DNA of 64,000 bases, from contig NZ_JAJLJH010000002.1 in the NCBI RefSeq assembly GCF_023231945.1, positions 62,001-126,000 of the forward strand, in the 5' to 3' direction. Of this stretch, positions 8,498 to 20,775 are shown piece after piece. The first letter of the stretch is position 1. Every line of letters begins with the position of its first letter. The DNA comes from Scleromatobacter humisilvae (GTDB lineage Bacteria > Pseudomonadota > Gammaproteobacteria > Burkholderiales > Burkholderiaceae_C). Under the pieces are notes generated by a model. That model searched no databases and was not told the origin of the DNA. It saw only the letters and a list, made by a program, of their open reading frames with translations. A program made the position numbers and the translations under genes.

Positions 8498-11400
8498 ATG
8501 TGGATGACGCGCGTCTCCATCAACAACCCCGTCTTCGCGACCATGGTCATGGTCGCCCTGTGCGTGCTCGGGTTGTTCTCGTACCAGCGGCTGGGCGTCG
8601 AGCAGATGCCCGACATCTCGCCGCCGGTCGTCTTCATCAACGTCCAGTACCCGGGCGCGTCGCCGGGGGCGGTCGAGACCGAGATCACCAAGCCGCTGGA
8701 GGATGCGCTCAACGGCATCGCCGGCGTCAAGATGATCCGTTCCAACAGCTACGAAGGCCGCAGCGAGACCTACGTCGAATTCAAGATCTCCGTCGACATG
8801 ACCCGTGCGACGCAGGAAGTGCGCGACAAGGTCTCGGTCGTGCAGTCCGGCTTCAACCGCGACGTCAAGCCGCCGTTCATCTCGCGCTTCGACAACGAGA
8901 ACGCGCAGCCGACGGTGGTGCTTGCGCTGCTGGCCAACGGCCGCAGCGACCGCGAGCTGTCGCTGATCGCCGACCAGACGGTGCAGAAGCGCCTGACCAG
9001 CGTCGAGGGCGTCGCCCGCGTCACGCCGCTGGGCCTGGTCACGCGCCAGGTGCGCATCGACCTCGACCCGCAACGCCTGCGCGGCTTCGGCCTGACGCCG
9101 GCGGACGTCAGCGCCGCGCTCGTGCGCGCCAACACCGACCAGCCGGTGGGCATGCTGCAGAACAGGAACGAGGACTCGCTGGTTCGCGTCGAGGGCCGCG
9201 TGCTCGATCCCAAGCAGTTCAACAACGTCGTCATCTCGCGCAACGCGAGCGGCGGCGTGGTGATGCTGGGCGACGTCGGCCAGCTCGTCGAGCGCGAGCA
9301 GGAGCCCGACTCGCTGTCGCGCATCAACGGCAAGGCCGCCGTCACGTTCAACATCTACAAGCAGCAGGACGCCAACATCGTGCGCACCGGCGACGCCATC
9401 AAGGCGGCCGCCGACGAGATGCGCAAGACGCTGCCGCCGGGCGTCGAGCTGAAGATGATCTACGCGAACTCGGACTGGGTGGCGCAGTCGCTGGACGGCG
9501 TCAAGAAGACGCTGGGCGAGGGCGCGCTGCTGACCATCGCCATCGTGTTCCTGTTCCTGCACAGCTGGCGCTCGACCATCATCACCGGCCTGACGCTGCC
9601 GATCTCGGTGATCGCGTCGTTCATCGCGATCAACGCCTTCGGCTTCACGCTGAACTTCATGACGATGATGGCGCTGAGCCTGTGCATCGGCCTGCTGATC
9701 GACGACGCGATCGTGGTGCGCGAGAACATCGTGCGACACGTCGCCATGGGCCAGGACCACCACACCGCGGCGCGCAAGGGCACTGACGAGATCGGCCTGG
9801 CCGTGATGGCCACGACCTTCGCGATCTGCGCGGTGTTCGTGCCGGTCGCGTTCATGAAGGGCATCGTCGGCAAGTTCTTCTTCCCGTTCGGCATCACGGT
9901 GGTGTCCGCGGTGATCGTCTCGCTGTTCGTCAGCTTCACGCTCGACCCGATGCTGTCGTCGATCTGGCGCGACCCGCCGGCCGTGGCGATGCAGCGCCTG
10001 TGGGGCATCGGCCACATGATGCGCGGCGTCGACTGGGGGATGGCCAAGCTGCACCACACCTACGAACGCCTGATCACCTGGGCCTTCAGCGGCCGCCGCT
10101 ACCGCGTGTTCGTGCCGCCGGTGCCGGCCTACGGTTTCGGCTTCGGCGCCAACGGCCAGCGCCTGACCGGCGGCAAGCGCGGCCTGCGCTTCGCGACGCT
10201 GACCCCGCGTGGCATCGTGCTGTGGTCCGCGGTCGGCACCTTCGTCGCCGCCATCGGCTTGGCCACCACCATCGGCGCCGAGGCGATCCCGCAGACCGAC
10301 CAGAGCTACACCGGGATGAACATCACGATGCCGGTGGGCACCAGCCTGGCGCGCGCCGACGAGAAGATGAAGCAGGTCGAGGCCATCATCGGCGCGCTGC
10401 CCGAGGTCGACTCGCTGTCGACGCAGGTCGGCGGCGACAACGGGCACAACACGGCCTACGTCGGCATCGTCCTGAAGCCGCGCCACGAGCGCAAGCTCAA
10501 CCAGTTCCAGGTCGAGGACGAGATCCGCAAGCGCCTCGAAGGGCTGCCGGGCATCTCGGTCGCCCTCGGCAATCGTCCGATCTTCATCTCCATCCTCGGC
10601 CCGGATCCGACCGTGCTCGACCAGATCACGGCCGACCTCGGCGCGAAGATCAAGAAGGTCAAGGGCGTCACCGACTTCGAGTCCTCGGTCAAGCCGGGCC
10701 TGCCCGCGTACGCCGTGCGCGTGCGCCAGGACGCGGCGCGCCAGCTGGGCATCACGCCGCAGCAACTGGCCGGCAGCCTGCGCGCCTACGTGCAGGGTGA
10801 CGTGTCGACCTACTGGACGACGCCCGACGGCCAGCAGGTGGAAGTGCAGCTGCGCCTGCCGCAGGCCAGCCGCGAAAGCGTCGCGCAGTTGAACAAGCTG
10901 CCGGTCGCGTTCTCCGCCGACGGCACGCCGGTGCCGCTGGAAAGCGTCGCGACCATCGAGCCCGTCACCAATCCCGACGTGATCAAGCGCCAGGACCTGC
11001 AGCGCCGCCAGGCGGTGTATGCCGGCGTCGACGTGAAGTCGGGCCGCACGGTGGGGCAGGTCAACGCCGACATCGACAAGATCGTCAAGGCCACGGTGCT
11101 GCCGCCGGGCTATCGCTTCGACGTCGGCGGCGCCGCGCAGGACCAGGACGACATCTTCGGCAACATCGGCTCGGCGCTCGGCCTGGCGCTGATCTTCATC
11201 TACATCGTGCTGGCCAGCCAGTTCGGCAGCTTCCTGCAGCCGCTGGCGATCATGGCGTCGCTGCCGCTGTCGCTGATCGGCGTGATGATCTCGCTGAAGC
11301 TGTTCCAGTCGACGATCAACCTGTTCTCGCTGATCGGCCTGATCATGCTGATGGGCCTCGTCACGAAGAACGCCATCCTGCTGGTCGACTTCGCCAACCA

Positions 11401-12007
11401 CGCCCGCAAGGCCGGGGCGACGCTGGCCGAGGCGGTGCTCAGCGCGGGCCAGATCCGGATGCGCCCGATCATCATGACGACCGCGGCGATGGTGTTCGGC
11501 ATGTTCCCGCTGGCGCTCGCGCTCGACGAGGGCGGCGAGCTGCAGGCACCGATGGGCCGCGCCATCATCGGCGGCGTCATCACGTCGACGCTGCTGACGC
11601 TGGTGGTGGTGCCGGTGATCTACGCCTACATCGAACAGTGGGTCGGCTTCTTCAAGACGCGCCTGGACGCGAGCTCGCGCGGCGCGGTGATCGCCGCGGT
11701 GCTGACCGGCCTGGTGGGCATCGTGCTGGCGATCAGCGGCGTGCCGATGCCGGGCGTTGCGGCCGTGATGGCGGCGGCCATCGCGATCAGCGTGTGGGCC
11801 TGCTGGTCGTATGCGAAGGCCAACCACTACCACCGTGGCTGGGCCGCGATGGGCCTGCTGGGCATGCTGGGCTTCATGATCCTCGCGTTCCTGCGGCCGA
11901 TCCAGGACGGCGGCCCGCCGGAGGAGCTGTCGATGATCGCGCCGCAGTCGAAGGCGGCGGACTCGCAGCCAGACTCCGAGCCCGAGGCCGACTCCGTGAT
12001 GGCCTGA
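8498..12007 (+). CDS. RND efflux permease (HAE-1-like) with C-terminal extension
   Basis: A 1169-residue inner-membrane proton antiporter. TM1 starts at NNPVFATMVMVALCVLGL; porter-domain signatures include PDISPPVVFINVQYPGASP. TM4 carries GLLIDDAIVVRENI with the paired aspartates of the proton relay, and the C-terminal half has the matching TM10-TM12 segments. The ATG has GAGGAG upstream. Two deviations from the usual length of about 1040: a loop of roughly 40 extra residues between TM6 and TM7 (PPVPAYGFGFGANG region), and about 120 extra residues after TM12 holding about three further hydrophobic segments and an acidic tail. It forms an operon with the adaptor. Confidence 0.93.
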   Translation: MWMTRVSINNPVFATMVMVALCVLGLFSYQRLGVEQMPDISPPVVFINVQYPGASPGAVETEITKPLEDALNGIAGVKMIRSNSYEGRSETYVEFKISVDMTRATQEVRDKVSVVQSGFNRDVKPPFISRFDNENAQPTVVLALLANGRSDRELSLIADQTVQKRLTSVEGVARVTPLGLVTRQVRIDLDPQRLRGFGLTPADVSAALVRANTDQPVGMLQNRNEDSLVRVEGRVLDPKQFNNVVISRNASGGVVMLGDVGQLVEREQEPDSLSRINGKAAVTFNIYKQQDANIVRTGDAIKAAADEMRKTLPPGVELKMIYANSDWVAQSLDGVKKTLGEGALLTIAIVFLFLHSWRSTIITGLTLPISVIASFIAINAFGFTLNFMTMMALSLCIGLLIDDAIVVRENIVRHVAMGQDHHTAARKGTDEIGLAVMATTFAICAVFVPVAFMKGIVGKFFFPFGITVVSAVIVSLFVSFTLDPMLSSIWRDPPAVAMQRLWGIGHMMRGVDWGMAKLHHTYERLITWAFSGRRYRVFVPPVPAYGFGFGANGQRLTGGKRGLRFATLTPRGIVLWSAVGTFVAAIGLATTIGAEAIPQTDQSYTGMNITMPVGTSLARADEKMKQVEAIIGALPEVDSLSTQVGGDNGHNTAYVGIVLKPRHERKLNQFQVEDEIRKRLEGLPGISVALGNRPIFISILGPDPTVLDQITADLGAKIKKVKGVTDFESSVKPGLPAYAVRVRQDAARQLGITPQQLAGSLRAYVQGDVSTYWTTPDGQQVEVQLRLPQASRESVAQLNKLPVAFSADGTPVPLESVATIEPVTNPDVIKRQDLQRRQAVYAGVDVKSGRTVGQVNADIDKIVKATVLPPGYRFDVGGAAQDQDDIFGNIGSALGLALIFIYIVLASQFGSFLQPLAIMASLPLSLIGVMISLKLFQSTINLFSLIGLIMLMGLVTKNAILLVDFANHARKAGATLAEAVLSAGQIRMRPIIMTTAAMVFGMFPLALALDEGGELQAPMGRAIIGGVITSTLLTLVVVPVIYAYIEQWVGFFKTRLDASSRGAVIAAVLTGLVGIVLAISGVPMPGVAAVMAAAIAISVWACWSYAKANHYHRGWAAMGLLGMLGFMILAFLRPIQDGGPPEELSMIAPQSKAADSQPDSEPEADSVMA

Positions 12008-12023
12008 TCCCCGCCTTCACGCG

Positions 12024-12063
12024 AGGCCACCGGTTGCGAACGTTTCGCGCCCGGTGGCCTTTT
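12024..12063 (+). terminator. Rho-independent terminator after the RND operon
   Basis: A perfect ten-base stem AGGCCACCGG / CCGGTGGCCT is followed by TTTTCG, 16 bases after the permease stop codon. Confidence 0.85.
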
Positions 12064-12090
12064 CGAATCGGCGCACGGACGCGCGGATGA

Positions 12091-12096
12091 TATGGT
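12091..12096 (+). promoter_or_regulatory. Putative -10 element with leaderless spacing
   Basis: TATGGT ends seven bases before the ATG of the DUF4124 gene; no ribosome site is present between them. Confidence 0.35.
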
Positions 12097-12103
12097 CCGC
12101 GCC

Positions 12104-12646
12104 ATGAAATCCCGCCTGATCCTCTTGCTGCTCGCGTCCTGCGCCGGCACCGCCTTCGCCCAGTACAAGTGCACCGCCGCCAACGGCGCCATCACGTTCC
12201 AGCAGACGCCGTGCTTCGGCGCGAAGTCGGAAGAGAAGCTGACCGTGATCCCGAACGGGCACCCGCCGGCACGGCCGGCGTCGGCGGCCTCGGGCGCGTC
12301 GGCCGTGGCCGCCGCCGCACCGCCCGTCGCCACGCCGCCAAAGGCCAATGTCGACAAGCTCATGCTGGCCAAGTACGAGCGCCAGCGCCAGCGCGACACG
12401 CTGTTGCAGGCCGTGCAGTCGGCGCAGGACGACAAGGCCGCCCGCGTGCAACAGCGGCAGGCCGACATCGCCAACGCGCGCAAGCAGTTCGGCGACGATC
12501 CCGGCAACGCGGCGCTGCTGCGCGATGCGCTGGTCGAGATCGACAAGCGCTACGACGCGCTCACGCAGCTCGACGAGAGCCGCATCCGCGAGGCCCAGGC
12601 CGCGCTCGCGAACTGGGACAAGGCGCCGGCGCTGCCGGTCAAGTGA
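12104..12646 (+). CDS. DUF4124-domain periplasmic protein
   Basis: A 180-residue exported protein with a signal peptide MKSRLILLLLASCAGTAFAQ. The DUF4124 core follows at once (YKCTAANGAITFQQTPC, two cysteines that could pair), then an Ala/Pro linker and a charged helical C-terminal half (about residues 85-170) likely to be coiled coil. An upstream in-frame ATG at 12092 would overlap the putative -10. Function unknown; such proteins are common in beta- and gammaproteobacteria. Its TGA abuts the convergent lipoprotein gene's stop codon. Confidence 0.8.
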   Translation: MKSRLILLLLASCAGTAFAQYKCTAANGAITFQQTPCFGAKSEEKLTVIPNGHPPARPASAASGASAVAAAAPPVATPPKANVDKLMLAKYERQRQRDTLLQAVQSAQDDKAARVQQRQADIANARKQFGDDPGNAALLRDALVEIDKRYDALTQLDESRIREAQAALANWDKAPALPVK

Positions 12647-13051
12647 TCAGGGCTTGCGTGCCCTGGCGGGCCGGGTGATGACGGCGTCGCAGTCGCTGCA
12701 GGCGCGCAACTCGGTGGCGCCGGACGGCGTCTCCAGCGTGGCGGTGCCGCCGGCGCGGATCTCCCAGCGCCAGACGCCGCCGCTCGAGCGCGCGGTGCCG
12801 CGCACGTAGCACGGCAGCACGTCCCAGCCGTCGCGCAGCTGGCGGTCGCTGACGACCACCGAGCGCGCCAGGAAGTAGCGCGCCTGCGCGGCCGTCAGCG
12901 CGAAGTCGCCGCACGCGGCGCCGCCGCCGCCGGCGTCGGCGCCGCGCGAGTCGACGCGCACCTCGTCCAGCGCGACACCGGGCTGCGGCGCCGAGGCGCA
13001 GCCGGCCAGGGCCAGCGCGGCCATCGTCAGCGAGCGCACGAGGCCTCGCAT
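12647..13051 (-). CDS. Small lipoprotein of unknown function
   Basis: A 134-residue protein with a lipoprotein signal peptide (MRGLVRSLTMAALALAGC, lipobox LAGC). The mature part has an acidic-to-neutral core and a CSDC motif near the C terminus, which could be a metal or disulfide site. I do not recognise the family. It starts one base after the sdaA stop codon, so it is almost certainly translated from the gcv-sdaA transcript, though nothing in it suggests a role in glycine metabolism. Confidence 0.7.
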   Translation of the reverse strand: MRGLVRSLTMAALALAGCASAPQPGVALDEVRVDSRGADAGGGGAACGDFALTAAQARYFLARSVVVSDRQLRDGWDVLPCYVRGTARSSGGVWRWEIRAGGTATLETPSGATELRACSDCDAVITRPARARKP

Positions 13052-13052
13052 C

Positions 13053-14444
13053 TCAGCACTCGACGATGTTGACCGCCAGCCCGCCGCGGGCCGTTTCCTT
13101 GTACTTGGTCTGCATGTCGGCGCCGGTCTCGCGCATCGTCTTGATGACCTTGTCGAGGCTCACGTGGTGCGTGCCGTCGCCGCGCAGCGCCATGCGCGCG
13201 GCGTTGATGGCCTTGACCGAGGCGATCGCATTGCGCTCGATGCACGGGATCTGCACCAGGCCGCCCACGGGGTCGCAGGTCAGGCCCAGGTGGTGCTCCA
13301 TGCCGATCTCGGCGGCGTTCTCCACCTGTTCGGGCGTGCCGCCCATCACGGCCGCGAGGCCGGCCGCGGCCATCGAGCACGCGACGCCCACCTCGCCCTG
13401 GCAGCCCACCTCGGCGCCGGAGATCGAGGCGTTCTCCTTGTAGAGGATGCCGATCGCGGCGGCGGTGAGCATGAAGTCGACGACGCCGCGGTCGTTGGCG
13501 CCCTGCACGAAGCGCGTGTAGTAGTGGAGGACGGCCGGCACGATGCCCGCGGCGCCGTTGGTGGGCGCGGTGACGACGCGGCCGCCGGCGGCGTTCTCCT
13601 CGTTGACGGCCAGCGCGTAGAGGTTGACCCAGTCCATCACCATCAGCGGGTCGCGCATCGCGGCCTCGGGGTTGAAGGTGAGGTCGCGGTAGAGCTGCGC
13701 CGCGCGCCGCCGCACCTTGAAGCCGCCGGGCAGCACGCCCTCGGTGCGGCAGCCGCGGCGCACGCAGTCCTGCATCACTTGCCAGATCTTCATCAGGCCG
13801 GCGTGTACTTCCTCGTCGGTGCGCCAGTGGCGCTCGTTGCGGCGCATCAGCTCGGCGATGCTGATGCCGTGCTCCGCCGTCAGCCGCAGCAGGTCGTCGC
13901 CGCTGTGGAACGGGTAGGGCAGCACCGTGGTGTCGGGCGCGATCGTCTTCTGCTTCGAGCCGTCGGCCGCCACCTCGTCGCTGACGACGAAGCCGCCGCC
14001 CACCGAGTAGTAGACGCGATTCTCGATCTCGTTGCCCTGCGCGTCGAAGGCCGTGAAGCGCATGCCGTTCGCGTGGAACGGGAGCGTCTCCCGGCGATGC
14101 ATGATGAGGTCGGTGGCCTCGTCGAACGAGATGATGTGCATCCCGCCCAGCAGCACCTGCTTGTTGGCGCGCATCGCCTCCAGCTCGAGCGGCACGCGCT
14201 CGATGTCGACGGTGTCGGGCTCGTGGCCGTGCAGGCCCAGCAGCACGGCCTTGTCGCTGCCGTGGCCCTTGCCGGTGGCGCCCAGCGAGCCGTAGAGGTC
14301 GGCCTTCACGCGCGCCGTGCGTTCGAGCAGGCCCTCGTGCTGCAGGCGGCTGGAGAACATGCGCGCCGCGCGCATCGGGCCCACCGTGTGGGAGCTCGAC
14401 GGGCCGATGCCGATCTTGAAGAGGTCGAAAACCGAGACTGCCAT
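13053..14444 (-). CDS. sdaA: L-serine ammonia-lyase (iron-sulfur type)
   Basis: A 463-residue single-chain L-serine dehydratase, deaminating serine to pyruvate with a [4Fe-4S] cluster. The N-terminal domain begins [17 protein letters not shown]; the catalytic domain carries the cluster cysteines in [16 protein letters not shown] and [19 protein letters not shown]. Length matches E. coli SdaA (454). It lies 66 bp after gcvP on the same strand, the last enzyme of the riboswitch-controlled operon: glycine cleavage supplies one-carbon units, serine hydroxymethyltransferase (not in this window) would make serine, and SdaA drains it to pyruvate. Confidence 0.95.
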   Translation of the reverse strand: MAVSVFDLFKIGIGPSSSHTVGPMRAARMFSSRLQHEGLLERTARVKADLYGSLGATGKGHGSDKAVLLGLHGHEPDTVDIERVPLELEAMRANKQVLLGGMHIISFDEATDLIMHRRETLPFHANGMRFTAFDAQGNEIENRVYYSVGGGFVVSDEVAADGSKQKTIAPDTTVLPYPFHSGDDLLRLTAEHGISIAELMRRNERHWRTDEEVHAGLMKIWQVMQDCVRRGCRTEGVLPGGFKVRRRAAQLYRDLTFNPEAAMRDPLMVMDWVNLYALAVNEENAAGGRVVTAPTNGAAGIVPAVLHYYTRFVQGANDRGVVDFMLTAAAIGILYKENASISGAEVGCQGEVGVACSMAAAGLAAVMGGTPEQVENAAEIGMEHHLGLTCDPVGGLVQIPCIERNAIASVKAINAARMALRGDGTHHVSLDKVIKTMRETGADMQTKYKETARGGLAVNIVEC

Positions 14445-14510
14445 GATTGCCTTTGAGCGGTCAGGCCACCGCTTGTGACGGCGGCCTGGCAGCGGTGAAC
14501 GACGGTGGGA

Positions 14511-17441
<2,931 letters not shown>

Positions 17442-17562
17442 GACGGAAATTCCAGGCAGTGGGTCAGCAAGAGGCGCGCGGCGCGCGCCGGGTGGACGCG
17501 GCCGCAAAGGCGCGGTGGGCGCGACGGATCGCGTCGCGCCGGTCAGGGCGAAAGGGAAGCGG

Positions 17563-17937
17563 TCAGAGCGTCTTCAGCAGCGCGTCGTAGCCGGCGCCGT
17601 CCATCAGCTCGTCGAACTCGGCCATGTTGGAGATCTTCACCTTGAAGAACCAGCCTTCGCCCAGCGGGTCGGTGTTGGCCAGCGCCGGCTCGTCGCGCAG
17701 CTTCTCGTTGACCTCGACGATCTCGCCCGACACGGGCATGTAGATGTCGGCCGCGGCCTTGACGGACTCGACGACGCCCGAGATCTCGCCCTTGGCGAAC
17801 GTGCGGCCGACGGCGGGCAGGTCGACGAACACGACGTCGCCCAGCGCGTCCTGCGCATGCAGCGTGATGCCGACGACAGCGGCGTCATGGTCTTCGATGT
17901 TGATCCATTCGTGGTCGGTCGTGAACTTGGTCGTCAT
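17563..17937 (-). CDS. gcvH: Glycine cleavage system H protein
   Basis: A 124-residue lipoyl carrier. It starts [12 protein letters not shown], as is usual for the family, and the lipoylated lysine is in [12 protein letters not shown] near residue 65. The 5' edge has an AGGAGCC-type ribosome site. It shuttles the aminomethyl intermediate between GcvP, GcvT and the L-protein (not in this window). It sits 40 bp after gcvT and 121 bp before gcvP on the same strand. Confidence 0.97.
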   Translation of the reverse strand: MTTKFTTDHEWINIEDHDAAVVGITLHAQDALGDVVFVDLPAVGRTFAKGEISGVVESVKAAADIYMPVSGEIVEVNEKLRDEPALANTDPLGEGWFFKVKISNMAEFDELMDGAGYDALLKTL

Positions 17938-17977
17938 GCAAGGCTCCTGGATGGTGGCGGGGAGAGAAGTGGAATGT

Positions 17978-19099
17978 TCAACCGCGGTAGTAGCGGTTGG
18001 GGGTGAACGGCATCGTGGCCACGCGCATCGGCAGGCGCTTGCCGCGCACCTCGGCGTAGACCTCGTGGGCGACGATCGCGTGGTCGACCGGCAGGTAGGC
18101 CATCGCCACGGGCTGGTTGACGGTGGGTGCCAGCGTGCCGCTGGTGACGACGCCCAGCTTGTGGCCGTGGGCATCGACGATCACGGTGCCCTCGCGCACC
18201 GGCGCGCGCTCGAGGCCGACCAGGCCCACGCGCTTGCTCAGCGCGCCGACGGTCAGCTGCTTGCCGATGATGTCCGCGCCGGGATAGCCGCCTTCGCGCG
18301 CGCCGCCCGGGCGGCGCACCTTCTGGATCGCCCAGGTCAGCGCGGCTTCGACGGGCGTCGTGGTGGTGTCGATGTCGTGGCCGTAGAGGCACAGGCCGGC
18401 TTCGAGGCGCAGCGAGTCGCGCGCGCCCAGGCCCACGGGCTTGACCTCGGGCTGCGCCAGCAGCGTGCGCGCGAGCTTGTCGGCGTCGGCCGCGGCCACG
18501 GAGATCTCGAAGCCGTCCTCGCCCGTGTAGCCCGAGCGCGTGACGTAGCAGGGCACGCCGGCGACGTCGAAGAAGCCGCCGGTCATGAACGTGAGCTTCT
18601 CGATGCCGGGCGACAGCCGCGCCATCGCATGCACGGCCATCGGACCCTGCAGCGCCAGCAGCGCGCGGTCGAACATCGTGACGATCTCGCAGCGGCCACC
18701 GATGTGGTCGCGCAGGTGTTGCAGGTCGGCGTCCTTGCACGCGGCGTTGACGATGACGAACAGGCCGTCCGCGCGGTGCGTGATCATCAGGTCGTCGAGC
18801 AGGCCGCCCTGGGCGTTGGTGAACAGGGCGTAGCGCTGCTTGTCGAGCGGCAGGTCGATGACGTCGACCGGCACCAGTGTCTCGAGCGCCGCGGCGGCGT
18901 CGGCACCCTTGAGCAGCAGCTGGCCCATGTGCGAGACGTCGAACAGCGCGGCCTCGTGGCGGCACTGGCGGTGCTCGGCCAGGATGCCGGCCGGGTACTG
19001 CACCGGCATGGCGTAGCCGGCGAAGGGCACCATGCGGGCGCCGAGTTCGAGGTGCAGGGCATGCAGCGGGGTGTGGAGCAGCTTGGCGTCAGCGGACAT
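17978..19099 (-). CDS. gcvT: Glycine cleavage system T protein (aminomethyltransferase)
   Basis: A 373-residue tetrahydrofolate-dependent aminomethyltransferase. Signatures are GARMVPFAGYAMPVQY near residue 23, the catalytic-site ALFDVSHMGQ, the folate-binding LTWAIQKVRR segment, and the C-terminal LPMRVATMPF. The start at 19099 gives the family N terminus. It is the first gene of the operon, about 60 bp downstream of the tandem glycine aptamers, so it is the most directly riboswitch-controlled cistron. Confidence 0.97.
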   Translation of the reverse strand: MSADAKLLHTPLHALHLELGARMVPFAGYAMPVQYPAGILAEHRQCRHEAALFDVSHMGQLLLKGADAAAALETLVPVDVIDLPLDKQRYALFTNAQGGLLDDLMITHRADGLFVIVNAACKDADLQHLRDHIGGRCEIVTMFDRALLALQGPMAVHAMARLSPGIEKLTFMTGGFFDVAGVPCYVTRSGYTGEDGFEISVAAADADKLARTLLAQPEVKPVGLGARDSLRLEAGLCLYGHDIDTTTTPVEAALTWAIQKVRRPGGAREGGYPGADIIGKQLTVGALSKRVGLVGLERAPVREGTVIVDAHGHKLGVVTSGTLAPTVNQPVAMAYLPVDHAIVAHEVYAEVRGKRLPMRVATMPFTPNRYYRG

Positions 19100-19157
19100 C
19101 TGGAATCCTTCGAGGGCAGTCGGGTCCGCCCTCATCGTAGGGGCGGGTGGATGCCCT

Positions 19158-19366
19158 CGCTGTCCGCTTTACCTGAGAGATTGCAGCGCCGGTGTGCCGG
19201 TGCCGCTTGCCCCTTCGGTGGACGATCTCGCCAAAGCGGCCGCATCGTCTCTCTCCAGTGAGGAACGCCCGCGTCGACGGGCGTCTCGTCAGTCCTTTTG
19301 CCTGAGCGTTCGGGGCGTCGGCCCCTGCGCCTTCGGCGGCCGGCGAACCGGCTCTCTCCTGACAAG
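19158..19366 (-). ncRNA. Tandem glycine riboswitch of the gcv operon
   Basis: Reading the minus strand from 19366, two aptamers follow one another. Aptamer 1 (about 19366-19287) has GGAGAGAGCCGG, CCGAAGGCGCA and CAGGCAAAAGGACTGACGAG. After a short linker, aptamer 2 (about 19262-19160) has CTGGAGAGAGACG, CACCGAAGGGGCAAG and CTCTCAGGTAAAGCGGACAG. These are the paired conserved cores of the cooperative glycine riboswitch. The location directly upstream of gcvT fits the known ON-switch that raises gcv expression when glycine is abundant. Only weak structure separates aptamer 2 from the gcvT start, so control may be at translation. Confidence 0.95.
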
Positions 19367-19371
19367 CAGCC

Positions 19372-19399
19372 AGTTTAGCATCGCCCCCGCGACGGGCAA
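19372..19399 (-). promoter_or_regulatory. Promoter of the glycine-riboswitch operon
   Basis: On the minus strand, TTGCCC (19399-19394), a 16-base spacer and TAAACT (19377-19372). The expected transcription start, about seven bases on, falls at 19365, at the first base of aptamer 1. Confidence 0.65.
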
Positions 19400-19609
19400 A
19401 CAGGGGATGCGCAACCGGATATTCCTCGGAGGAGGGTGTAAGTTTCTGTTGCCAACGCGGCATTTCCATGGAGAATTTGTCCAAACAAGAGATTTGCCAC
19501 TGGTTGGTCGCGCGGTGGTGAAACGATGGGGAGCGGTGTTGGCGCCGGGACTGACCGGCGATGTCGTTGCTCGAACGGACCGGCGGCCGGGTGTTTCCCG
19601 AGCACAGTC

Positions 19610-20722
19610 ATGAGTCATTCGAAAGCCCCGCGGCCGTCCCCCGGGGATGCCGCGGCGAGCGAGTTCCCGTCCGTGCCGCCTGCCGACGAGCTGGCGTCCG
19701 ATTTCGGCCGACCCGCGCCGCCCACGCTCGACTCGCGCATCGAGCGCGAGATCGAACGCTCGGAGCGCGCCTCGGCGGCACTGATGGCCACGCGGGCGAT
19801 GGCGCGCGCGGCGTTCACCGATTCGCAGCTGGCCGCGGAAGACGCCGAGGCGCGCGCGGAACACGCCGACGACGACGTCGACACCAGCGGCTGGACCCGC
19901 ACCGAATACGTCGCGTTCGACCCCACGCCGCAGGACGACGCGCCGCGCAACCTGGTGGGCGGCAGCTTCAATCCCGGCATCGCCTCGCAGCACGGGCGGC
20001 AGTACCCGAGCGCCTCGATCGCGAACTCGCCGATCAAGACCCGCTCGGGGGCCCAGGCGCGCTTCGCGCAGGAGTCGCGCCAGGCGCCGCGCAGCGACCG
20101 CGTGGCGAGTCCGACGCCGAAGTCCGAGCCCGTATTGTCCGGCGCCCACTACGACAAGCCGGCCGTGATCCCGATGCTGGCGCCGTCCGCGGCGCCAGCT
20201 GTTGCCGCGAGACCACCCGCGCGCATGCGCGCCCGCTCCAGCGAGCCGGCGAAGTTCGTGCTGGCGGCGGCGCTCGGCGCGGCGGTGGTGCTGGCCGGCG
20301 GCGCGCTGGCGTGGAAGTCGGGCCTGTTGTCCGGCACGAGCCCGAGCAACGCGGCGCTTGTCACGCCCGCGGTCGCGGCGCAGGCCGAGGCGGCGCGGGT
20401 GCGATCCGAGGCGCAGGACGTCCCCGTCGCGGCGCCGGCCGGCCTGCCGCCGCAGCGCAGCGACGCGGAGGTCGACGCCGCGCTGGCCGCGGCGGCCCGC
20501 GCCGCTGCGGTGCCGACGGCGTCCGTGCGCGCGGCGAGCCCGGCGCGCGTCGCGGTTCCGCTGCCGCCAGGCGCCGCCCCGGCGGCGTCGACAGCCCAGC
20601 GCTCGGCGCCGCTGAGCAAGGAGAGCGTCGCCGACGCGATCGCGAAGGCGCAGGCCCGCGCGGACCGCTTCCTGTCGACGGGCAGCAAGGCCGGGCCGGC
20701 CGCGGCGAGCGCTCCCGAGTGA
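19610..20722 (+). CDS. Single-pass membrane protein with low-complexity flanks, unknown function
   Basis: A 370-residue protein starting MSHSKAPRPSP. Residues 1-210 are soluble, charged and likely disordered, with a helical acidic part (IEREIERSERASAALMATRA) and a TEYVAFDPTPQDD patch. A single transmembrane helix lies at about 213-240 (KFVLAAALGAAVVLAGGALAW), then an Ala/Pro-rich tail of about 130 residues ends in a helical SKESVADAIAKAQARADRF. The topology resembles bitopic cell-envelope proteins with a cytoplasmic N-terminal domain. I do not recognise the family. It is divergent from the gcv riboswitch operon, and codon use is like the neighbours. Confidence 0.7.
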   Translation: MSHSKAPRPSPGDAAASEFPSVPPADELASDFGRPAPPTLDSRIEREIERSERASAALMATRAMARAAFTDSQLAAEDAEARAEHADDDVDTSGWTRTEYVAFDPTPQDDAPRNLVGGSFNPGIASQHGRQYPSASIANSPIKTRSGAQARFAQESRQAPRSDRVASPTPKSEPVLSGAHYDKPAVIPMLAPSAAPAVAARPPARMRARSSEPAKFVLAAALGAAVVLAGGALAWKSGLLSGTSPSNAALVTPAVAAQAEAARVRSEAQDVPVAAPAGLPPQRSDAEVDAALAAAARAAAVPTASVRAASPARVAVPLPPGAAPAASTAQRSAPLSKESVADAIAKAQARADRFLSTGSKAGPAAASAPE

Positions 20723-20775
20723 GACCGCCAGCCAGCTGACCGGCTCGGATACGGCACCGGGTATCGATCGCGCAC

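Noticed and set aside
5926-8745. Minus-strand open frame of 939 codons opposite aroC and the RND adaptor
   Set aside because: It spans two well-supported plus-strand genes and the gap between them, and has only Arg/Gly/Asp-rich low-complexity content.
8264-11833. Minus-strand open frame of 1189 codons opposite the RND permease
   Set aside because: The protein is His/Arg/Asp/Gln-rich without hydrophobic cores or motifs, the pattern expected on the antisense of GC-rich coding DNA; the plus strand encodes a clear RND pump.
19158-19366. Hairpins here as terminators or as a CRISPR-like repeat pair
   Set aside because: The two similar units match the conserved cores of the tandem glycine aptamer, which explains both the duplication and the position.
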